From Euryarchaeota archaeon UBA495 (GTDB lineage Archaea > Thermoplasmatota > Poseidoniia > Poseidoniales > Poseidoniaceae), in assembly GCA_002496845.1 (NCBI GenBank), contig DALQ01000122.1, positions 1 to 20,477 of the forward strand: a stretch of 20,477 nt of DNA, in the 5' to 3' direction. Position numbers and translations under genes: made by a program. The stretch's first letter is position 1; each line of letters starts with the position of its first letter. The notes beneath the pieces were generated by a model, which was not told where the DNA came from, did not search any database, and was given only the letters and a program-made list of their open reading frames with translations. Shown piece after piece: positions 14,445 to 20,477 of the stretch.

Positions 14445-16733
14445 ATGCGAGTGGCCGGTGTTGTGCTGCTCGTGCTGCTGAGCACGCTCCCCCTGCATCA
14501 CGTCAGCGCCTCGTCGACGCCGACCTTGGGTTGCCCAGAAACGATTCCACTCCTTCCGGGACAACCGACCACCGTGACCCTGATTCAACACAACGACGAT
14601 GTCCTCGATCTTGAGGTGTGGAACACCTCGGAGGTGCAGGTGCAGGACCTCAACAGCACCGTTGCTGACGGTCTTCGAACGTGGACAATGAGCCTGACCG
14701 CCTCCCTGACGATGGGGGTTGGTCACGTGGATCTCACGGTCAATTTGACCGACGGTTCCAGCACCCTCGACACGTGCACCATTGACCTCTGGGTCCGTCC
14801 TGCCTCTGCACTGGTCTTAGGCGCGAGCGGGCAGTCTACGTTCACGGTCAATGAAGGGGTGACCACACAAGTCGCCGTGAACCTCACCAACGTTGGTTCC
14901 GAGCCAGAAGAGGTGCATTTCACCCTTGAAACCACGAGCGATTGGGCGTGGGGATGGACCCTCAACGGCGTGCGCATCGAGGATCCAAACGTGACCGTTC
15001 AGCCGAATGAACTGGTCTACATTGGAGCATGGATTGACGTCGGTTTGGTTGGTGAAGACGGACGACCGCTGTTCGGAACCGGCCCTTCCTTCACCCTTTC
15101 AGCAACCTCCAGTTTTGATGGACGTGGGGCAACGTGGTCGTTCGTGCTCGGGATGGAGGAAGTCAAACGCGTGGCGTTGGACCTCCAAGAGCCGAACATG
15201 CCCGTGGCTCCCGGCACCGACGAGCGCGTGGAAGTGGTCGTCACGAACCGGGGGAACGTGCCGTCCAAGGTACAGTTGGACCTCTTTGCGCTCGAAGAAG
15301 ACGGCACCGTCGTGACGGGCTTCGAGCCCATCGACCGCTTCCAACGCGATGGATGGACTGTCGCCCTCTTTGGCGCTCTCCCGGACGTGTCCATCGACCC
15401 AGGTGCTTCACGCACCTTCGAGGTCGGCTTGCTCGCTCCATGGAACGATGAGGGGCGCATGGACGTCCGCGTGCGTGCGAAGATTGGTGCGGCCACAGAA
15501 ACGGTCGACATCGCAGGAGAAATCGATCTTCAGCGTGCCTTTGAGGTGGAAGACATCACCGTCCAGTGCCCTGACTTGGAAGTGGACCGAGCGTGCGAGA
15601 TTCGTGCAAACGTGCGCAACGCCGGCACCTACGATGACGTCGCGACCATCGAACTCGCGCTCAATGAATCATCGACGGGCATCGTGAACATGAGCGTAGA
15701 AGAGGAACGTGTGGCGCTCAACCATGGACAACAGCGTGAGATTCTGCTTGCGCGGCTAAGCGCTCACCCGGACGCCCTCGCCTTCGGAACCGCAACCTTG
15801 GACGTGAACGTTGGTCCCGAAGGTCAAACGCTGGATCACGTCAAGCAACTTGACCTTCGCATTGCACCCCGCGTCGAGTGGGTGTTCGAATCAATTTCCC
15901 AAGAAGAGGACACACGCCAGCGTGTTTCAGTCACCGCGACGCTCAGAAACGATGGCAATGTGGTGGACGGACTCGTGGTCAGCATGAAGGCCTCCCACGG
16001 TATGGAGATGGGGTTGATCCCACCAGCAGGAGCAGAATACGAAGATGGCGCGGACCCGATTCGTTCTTTCGAAGTTGAAGGCCTCCCCATCGGCGACAAC
16101 ATCACGCTTCGTGCATGGTTTGATCTCCCGAGCGACGAGCAAGTCAACGGAACGGTGTACGTGAACCTCAGCGTCAGGTCCAGGTACGTGCCTGAACAGA
16201 CGTTCCAAGAAACGGTCATCGCACCCTACCTCGGTGTGCCTTGGCAAGAAGGAGCGAACGAGCAAGGATTCGACCTTGGTGCCCTCGCTGCGCAAGCATG
16301 GGGACTGTTCCAAGTGACCTGGCACATCGTGCTGGCCGTTGGCGTGGCCACCGTCATCCTCAATCGGGCCCTCCATCGACGTGCAGAGCAACGTGCTGAA
16401 CGCGCCATTCCGATGGCCGAACAACGGCGAGAAGAAACCTCAGAGGATTGGATGGCAGGATTCCAAACCAAGCAAACGGCTCCAGCACCCGCCCAAAGTC
16501 CGACCGTCGATGCAGGAGCGTTTGAACAGGCCTTCAGGAATCGATCGACGCCAAGTCCTGCTCCAACACCGGCTCCACCCGTGGCCTTGACCGAGGCGGC
16601 CTCGGTGGTGCTCGATGTGCGAACAAGTCAGGCGGCCGTGGAGCGGCTCGATGCCCTCGCAGCAGGTTTGCCCCCCGCTCCAGAAGCCACCTCCGACATC
16701 GACGCGCTGCTCGACGACCTCGACCTTGGGTGA
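14445..16733 (+). CDS. Secreted, single-pass membrane-anchored beta-sandwich repeat protein
   Basis: The 762-residue product has a clear signal peptide (MRVAGVVLLVLLSTLPL), about 600 residues of extracellular beta-rich sequence with repeated patterns such as NVGSEPEEVHF, NRGNVPSKVQLDLF, NAGTYDDVATIEL and NDGNVVDGLVV that resemble CARDB/NEW3 domains, one membrane helix (about 622-643, after QVTW), and a 119-residue cytoplasmic tail. The tail is basic just inside the membrane, then Pro/Ala-rich, and ends in an acidic helix (DIDALLDDLDLG). I see no catalytic motif. It is probably a surface, adhesion or scaffold protein. Its layout mirrors the anchor half of the subtilase elsewhere in the window. 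It ends 4 bp before rnhB. Confidence 0.85.
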   Translation: MRVAGVVLLVLLSTLPLHHVSASSTPTLGCPETIPLLPGQPTTVTLIQHNDDVLDLEVWNTSEVQVQDLNSTVADGLRTWTMSLTASLTMGVGHVDLTVNLTDGSSTLDTCTIDLWVRPASALVLGASGQSTFTVNEGVTTQVAVNLTNVGSEPEEVHFTLETTSDWAWGWTLNGVRIEDPNVTVQPNELVYIGAWIDVGLVGEDGRPLFGTGPSFTLSATSSFDGRGATWSFVLGMEEVKRVALDLQEPNMPVAPGTDERVEVVVTNRGNVPSKVQLDLFALEEDGTVVTGFEPIDRFQRDGWTVALFGALPDVSIDPGASRTFEVGLLAPWNDEGRMDVRVRAKIGAATETVDIAGEIDLQRAFEVEDITVQCPDLEVDRACEIRANVRNAGTYDDVATIELALNESSTGIVNMSVEEERVALNHGQQREILLARLSAHPDALAFGTATLDVNVGPEGQTLDHVKQLDLRIAPRVEWVFESISQEEDTRQRVSVTATLRNDGNVVDGLVVSMKASHGMEMGLIPPAGAEYEDGADPIRSFEVEGLPIGDNITLRAWFDLPSDEQVNGTVYVNLSVRSRYVPEQTFQETVIAPYLGVPWQEGANEQGFDLGALAAQAWGLFQVTWHIVLAVGVATVILNRALHRRAEQRAERAIPMAEQRREETSEDWMAGFQTKQTAPAPAQSPTVDAGAFEQAFRNRSTPSPAPTPAPPVALTEAASVVLDVRTSQAAVERLDALAAGLPPAPEATSDIDALLDDLDLG

Positions 16734-16737
16734 TCGC

Positions 16738-17475
16738 ATGAGGGTCATCGGCGTGGATGAAGCAGGACGCGGGCCGTGCATTGGGCCGCTCTTTGTCGGG
16801 GCTTTCTGCCTCCCAAAGGAGGACGAGCATCTTCTGGAAGAGCTCGGTGCGACCGACTCAAAACGGCTCCGTCCAGCGCAAAGGGAAGCCATGGCCGCCG
16901 AACTGCGGGATCTTGGTGCCCGACGTGGTTGGGGGCTTGCCGTCCAACCATTGTCGCCCACCAAAATCGATGCAGCCGTGGAGGAAAAAGGCCTGAACAG
17001 GTTGGAAGTCGAAGGCTTCGTTGAAGCCATTCAAGCGGTCTGGACGGAAGGCGTCGACCATCGACTGGTGCTGGACGCGTGCGACGTGGACGCTGCACGC
17101 TTCGGGCGCAACGTGGACGCTGGTCTTGCCGCAGTGGGATTGATTTCAGCAGAAACCGAAGCCAAGCATCAAGCCGATGCAGAAAACCGAGTTGTTGGAG
17201 CGGCCAGCATTGTGGCCAAGGTGGAACGGGACGCTTGGGTTCGTTCTTTCATCGACGAATCGGGAATCGACGTAGGATCTGGTTACCCAAGCGATCCGAA
17301 AATGAAGCGTGCCCTCCCCTCGTTGCTGCAAGGCCAACGCCCGCACGAGGATCTCCGATGGTCATGGGCGACCACAAAGCGAGGCTGGGAGGAAGTCCAC
17401 GACAGACCTGCCCCCGTTCGCACGGAAGCACGAACCACGGTCCAACGGCGGTTGTTTGACCCACCATCCTCTTGA
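16738..17475 (+). CDS. rnhB: Ribonuclease HII
   Basis: Cleaves the RNA strand of RNA-DNA hybrids and nicks 5' of single ribonucleotides in DNA. The 245-residue protein carries the full acidic site: Asp7 and Glu8 (VDEAGRGP), Asp113 (VLDACD) and Asp147 (HQADAENRVVGAASIVAK). Also present are the TDSKRL motif (39-44) and GSGYPSDP. ATG 16738 begins right at the first catalytic strand, 4 bp after the preceding stop. The C-terminus ends TTVQRRLFDPPSS, in which QRRLFD (236-241) resembles a PCNA-interacting peptide but lacks the usual closing aromatic pair. A 29-bp spacer containing a hairpin separates it from gltX. Confidence 0.95.
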   Translation: MRVIGVDEAGRGPCIGPLFVGAFCLPKEDEHLLEELGATDSKRLRPAQREAMAAELRDLGARRGWGLAVQPLSPTKIDAAVEEKGLNRLEVEGFVEAIQAVWTEGVDHRLVLDACDVDAARFGRNVDAGLAAVGLISAETEAKHQADAENRVVGAASIVAKVERDAWVRSFIDESGIDVGSGYPSDPKMKRALPSLLQGQRPHEDLRWSWATTKRGWEEVHDRPAPVRTEARTTVQRRLFDPPSS

Positions 17476-17476
17476 A

Positions 17477-17493
17477 GGGCCTCGCGTAGGCCC
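17477..17493 (+). other. Hairpin in the rnhB-gltX spacer
   Basis: GGGCCT-CGCGT-AGGCCC forms a perfect 6-bp stem with a 5-nt loop. It starts 1 nt after the rnhB stop and ends 11 nt before the gltX ATG. No T-run follows, so an intrinsic terminator is unlikely; RNA processing or translational control of gltX are alternatives. Confidence 0.4.
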
Positions 17494-17504
17494 GATTGAG
17501 TGCC

Positions 17505-19211
17505 ATGACGTGGACCCCGGACGAGGAAACCCTCGCCTTTCTTCGCCTCGTGGCGTTGCAGAACGCCGTGGAATACACGGGAAAGGCGGTCGCAGGATCC
17601 GTGGTCGGACGCATCATGGGCATGCGGGCCGACTTGCGCCCGCACGGGCGCGTGCTCGCACCGGCCATCGCCACGGCCGTGGCTGAAGCCAACGCCTTCG
17701 TGGCTGAACAGGGCCTCGAAGCCGCGCAAGACGAATTGGCCAAGCTCGCACCAGAACTCCTCGAGGCCCGGCCCAAAGCCGAGCGACGCGTGGGATTGCC
17801 CGACCTTCAGCAGGCCGTGGAAGGCGAGGTCGTGCTCAGGTTTGCCCCCAATCCAAACGGTCCACTTTCCTTTGGGCACGCCCGTGGTCTGGTCATCAAC
17901 GGTGCTTATGCAGAGCAGTACAAAGGAACGCTCATCCTTCGGTTTGACGACACCGACACCGTCGTGAAGCCACCCATGCCCGACGCGTACGAGACCATTC
18001 AGCAAGAAACCGAATGGTTGCTTGGGCGCCCTGCCGATCGCGTGGTCATCGCCAGCGATCGCATTGAGGTGTACCACGAGTACGCGACGACGATGATCGA
18101 GCAAGGATTTGGCTACGTCTGCACCTGTTCGGCGGAAGCATTTCGTGAATTCCGGCTTGAACAGGAGAACTGCCCGTGCCGTTCCGTGTCGACCGAAGAC
18201 CACGCCGACCGCTGGCAAAACATGCTCAACGGGACCTACCGTCCCGGTGACGCGGTCGTGCGGGTGAAAACTGGCATGGACCAACGCAACCCAGCCCTCA
18301 GGGATTGGCCCGCACTTCGCTTGCAGGACACGGTGACCAACCCTCATCCTCGCCCCGAAGTTGGATCCAAGCACCAAGTGTGGCCGCTGTTGGATTTCCA
18401 AAGCGCGATTGAGGACCACCTCCAGGGCGTGACGCACATCATCCGCGGGAAGGACTTGATGGATTCCACCCGCAAGCAGACCTTGCTCTACGAACACTTT
18501 GGGTGGAACTACCCACAAACGATGTACTGGGGACGAGTCAAAGTGCATGAGTGGGGCGGATTTTCAACCTCAGCCATGCGCAAAGACATCGAGGCTGGCC
18601 GGTACGAAGGCTGGAATGACCCTCGTCTTCCAACGCTCTCCGCCCTCGCACGACGCGGGATTCAATCCGAGGCCTTGCGCAATTTCTGGCTCGAACTTGC
18701 CATCACGCAGAAGGACATCTCCGTCCCGCTGACGAGCCTCTTTTCGCACAACACCAAGGCCGTGGACGCCTCAGCACCACGGCTTGCTTTCGTCCGCGAC
18801 CCGGTCCGGCTGCCCTTGGTGGATGGGCCGAACGCTGCAACGTTGGTGCGTTATCCGGGTGAACCGGAGAAGGAGCCCCGAAACCACAGCCTCGCATCAG
18901 GCCACGTGCTGGTGGAATCTGAGGACGCCGCCCATGGGTCCTTCCGCCTCAAAGACCTGGTTGACGTGGACCTTCGCGAGGATGCCCTGCATGCTGGAAG
19001 CCTTGAGCGGAAGGACGGGCGACCAATCGTTCATTGGACCGTTGATGATGCTCAGGAAACAACGTTGCTGATCGCCGAGGAGGACAGCATCACCGAGGTA
19101 TTGGGTCGTTTGGAACCCCACCACCATCCTGCGGGCACCGTGGTGCAGTTGGAACGAATCGGGTATGCCATCCTGTTGGATGACGGGCGTCTGTTGATGA
19201 CCCACGAGTGA
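17505..19211 (+). CDS. gltX: Glutamate-tRNA ligase, archaeal type
   Basis: Charges tRNA-Glu and, in archaea using the GatDE route, usually also tRNA-Gln. The 568-residue protein has an N-terminal helical extension (about 1-100) typical of archaeal GluRS, the HIGH-equivalent FGHA (123-126) inside APNPNGPLSFGHARG, LRFDDTD (145-151), a metal-binding-like CxC...CxC insertion (206, 208, 223, 225), and the KMSKS-equivalent STSAMRKDI (354-362) where the usual second lysine position is Ala. A beta-barrel anticodon-binding C-terminus ends with VVQLERIGYA. ATG 17505 is preferred over a TTG at 17496. Its stop abuts the stop of the convergent CBS gene. Confidence 0.94.
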   Translation: MTWTPDEETLAFLRLVALQNAVEYTGKAVAGSVVGRIMGMRADLRPHGRVLAPAIATAVAEANAFVAEQGLEAAQDELAKLAPELLEARPKAERRVGLPDLQQAVEGEVVLRFAPNPNGPLSFGHARGLVINGAYAEQYKGTLILRFDDTDTVVKPPMPDAYETIQQETEWLLGRPADRVVIASDRIEVYHEYATTMIEQGFGYVCTCSAEAFREFRLEQENCPCRSVSTEDHADRWQNMLNGTYRPGDAVVRVKTGMDQRNPALRDWPALRLQDTVTNPHPRPEVGSKHQVWPLLDFQSAIEDHLQGVTHIIRGKDLMDSTRKQTLLYEHFGWNYPQTMYWGRVKVHEWGGFSTSAMRKDIEAGRYEGWNDPRLPTLSALARRGIQSEALRNFWLELAITQKDISVPLTSLFSHNTKAVDASAPRLAFVRDPVRLPLVDGPNAATLVRYPGEPEKEPRNHSLASGHVLVESEDAAHGSFRLKDLVDVDLREDALHAGSLERKDGRPIVHWTVDDAQETTLLIAEEDSITEVLGRLEPHHHPAGTVVQLERIGYAILLDDGRLLMTHE

Positions 19212-19679
19212 TCAGGACCGAGCTCGGTCCAATGAGCGGAGCACCTTCACCTTCGTTCGGGCTGCGGCAAGATCGGCGGGAGAAAACCAGCCTAGGAAGG
19301 CTCCGTCTTCGGCCACACCCACCACCGCACCGGGTTGGCGCCTGTCAATGAGTTCGACCACTTCATCGAGGGGCGTGGTGACCGGCACACGAAGCACATC
19401 GGAAAGCATGACGTCACGGCACACGGCGGCCTTGAGGTCGGTTCCACGCAGCACTTCCCTCAGGAGGTGGTCTGGTCGAATCAATCCCCGAGGCTGTGCC
19501 TCATCGTCGAGCACGACCAGCACGCCGCCCGGAACGTCAATCAAGCGATGGGCGGCTTCCTCAAGGCTGTCTTCGAGACCGATGGTGACGTGCTCGTCGT
19601 CAAGGTCAAGATCACCAAGGACGCCGACCACGTGGTCACCCCTGAATGGTGATGCCACGCTGGCATCCTTGGCAGACAA
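19212..19679 (-). CDS. Protein with two CBS domains
   Basis: A small cytoplasmic protein of about 155 residues made of a CBS pair (about 24-85 and 90-145). The second repeat has the DVMLSDVLRVPVTTPLDEVVELI pattern and ends in the FSPADLAAAR strand-helix. CBS pairs bind adenosine ligands such as AMP, ATP or SAM and sense energy state; the ligand here cannot be read. No enzyme or transporter domain is attached. ATG 19679 overlaps the upstream gene by 44 bp. A GTG at 19631, 4 nt after that gene's stop, is an alternative giving 139 residues and still covers both repeats. Overlap or close spacing with the membrane zinc-ribbon gene suggests co-expression. Confidence 0.85.
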   Translation of the reverse strand: MSAKDASVASPFRGDHVVGVLGDLDLDDEHVTIGLEDSLEEAAHRLIDVPGGVLVVLDDEAQPRGLIRPDHLLREVLRGTDLKAAVCRDVMLSDVLRVPVTTPLDEVVELIDRRQPGAVVGVAEDGAFLGWFSPADLAAARTKVKVLRSLDRARS

Positions 19680-20477
19680 TACGAAGCGGACGCTCGTGGG
19701 AAGGAACGTCGTTCACCGTCCCACAAGCCGGGCACGCAAAGGTCGGCAACGGAAGGTTCCGAGCAGCACGAGCGGCCCCACCTGAGGGCGCGGGCCGAGA
19801 GGTGCGTGGAGAGACCAAGGCGGTCACGCCCCAGATGAACGCCGAGGATCCTGCTGCGCCCAAAACGAAGATCGAGGGATAGGCAAAGAGGAAGATGGCC
19901 AACACGATGATGGAGAGAAGAACTGCTTCGGTCATGAGCAAAGCACGACGACGTTGGCGGGAAATCCGCCATCCGAGCGCGATGCCTCCAATCAGTACGG
20001 CCAGGGTTCCAACGAGGACCACCAACGGGGCATAGAGCGGCGCGCTGGTCGGTGCAGCAATCAATTCGAAGGTCAATCCTTGATCGAGGTCTTCTCCGCT
20101 GAGGACGGCGACCTCGCCCATCGGCATGCGGCGATGGTTCAGGTTCAGTCCGTCGGCGTCACCCAAATTCAGACCAGCCAGCGAGGTCAATCCAGACGTG
20201 CGGAGGGTCAAATCAATCGACCAATCTGACCAGAACGGAACCGGCTGAACGACGATGAAATCCCGGACCAAATCGATGAGGGTCCCGTCCGCTACACGCT
20301 CACGGGACCGGATGGTAATGGTGACAGGATGGCTGATCACGCGTTCTTCTCCATGAAGGTCCAACGAGACCCCGACCGTGTCGAAATCACCTGAATCGCC
20401 AATGAGTTCGTCCGGTTTGAGGCCAAGGCCATTGGACAGGAAAGAGACGTGCAGTTTCCCCATTTGCTGCTCGAATT
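19636..20477 (-). CDS. Membrane protein with C-terminal zinc ribbon (5' partial)
   Basis: The frame stays open to the right edge, with four codons upstream of an ATG at 20463. No signal peptide follows that ATG although the first 140 residues look like an extracellular beta domain, so the true start probably lies outside the window. Numbering from that ATG: beta-rich region 1-140; hydrophobic segments about 143-165, 174-196 and 197-217 with RRR between the first two; a Pro/Ala/Arg linker; and a zinc ribbon with C244-x2-C247 and C264-x2-C267. No family is recognised. A zinc ribbon behind membrane helices suggests an intracellular adaptor end. It overlaps or directly precedes the CBS gene. Confidence 0.75.
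   Translation of the reverse strand, partial: FEQQMGKLHVSFLSNGLGLKPDELIGDSGDFDTVGVSLDLHGEERVISHPVTITIRSRERVADGTLIDLVRDFIVVQPVPFWSDWSIDLTLRTSGLTSLAGLNLGDADGLNLNHRRMPMGEVAVLSGEDLDQGLTFELIAAPTSAPLYAPLVVLVGTLAVLIGGIALGWRISRQRRRALLMTEAVLLSIIVLAIFLFAYPSIFVLGAAGSSAFIWGVTALVSPRTSRPAPSGGAARAARNLPLPTFACPACGTVNDVPSHERPLRIVCQGCQRGITIQG

Noticed and set aside
17283..18548. 421-residue minus-strand open frame
   Set aside because: It lies opposite rnhB and gltX, both well supported; low complexity with no recognisable domain.
1..20477. CRISPR arrays, insertion sequences, tRNA or rRNA genes
   Set aside because: No regularly spaced repeats, transposase motifs, or tRNA/rRNA signatures were seen; coding genes fill nearly the whole window.

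Overview
The window looks like a GC-rich archaeal chromosome segment. The best guess is the Marine Group II / Candidatus Poseidoniales part of Thermoplasmatota. The archaeal call rests on an archaeal RNase P protein (Rpp21/Rpr2 type), a type II (archaeal) glyceraldehyde-3-phosphate dehydrogenase, archaeal-type GluRS and PheT, and TATA-like boxes about 26 nt upstream of start codons, as in leaderless archaeal transcripts. The Marine Group II guess rests on gene content, large surface proteins with NEW3/CARDB-like repeats, and a Trp-rich cytoplasmic C-terminal tail motif that I associate with that group from memory. No search was run.

Layout. (1) A leftward block at 231-10425, in transcription order: type II GAPDH, a 1625-residue membrane-anchored subtilase, adenylate kinase, RNase P component 4, a YhbY/CRM RNA-binding protein, an ArsB/NhaD-superfamily permease, and a zinc-ribbon/TPR-like protein. 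Spacers are under 65 bp. (2) A short divergent intergenic region at 10426-10517. (3) A rightward block at 10518-19211: a GXGXG glutamate-synthase-like fusion, pheT, an SRAP peptidase (YedK/HMCES family), a secreted single-pass beta-sandwich protein, rnhB and gltX. (4) A convergent leftward pair at 19212-20477: a two-CBS-domain protein and, upstream of it, a membrane protein with a C-terminal zinc ribbon that runs off the right edge. The left edge (1-230) has no convincing protein gene. It has a good TATA-like box pointing left and GC-rich, foldable sequence.

How the genes fit together. Most are housekeeping genes: translation (pheT, gltX), RNA processing (RNase P protein, YhbY), nucleotide and carbon metabolism (adk, gap), and genome maintenance (rnhB, SRAP). 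Between them sit the less-described genes: two large exported proteins of matching design (signal peptide, beta-sandwich repeats, one C-terminal membrane segment, Pro/Ala-rich cytoplasmic tail), two zinc-ribbon proteins of unknown role, and a glutamate-synthase-like protein whose C-terminal half is too short for a complete FMN barrel. Several spacers contain perfect inverted repeats. I see no CRISPR array, insertion sequence, tRNA or rRNA.
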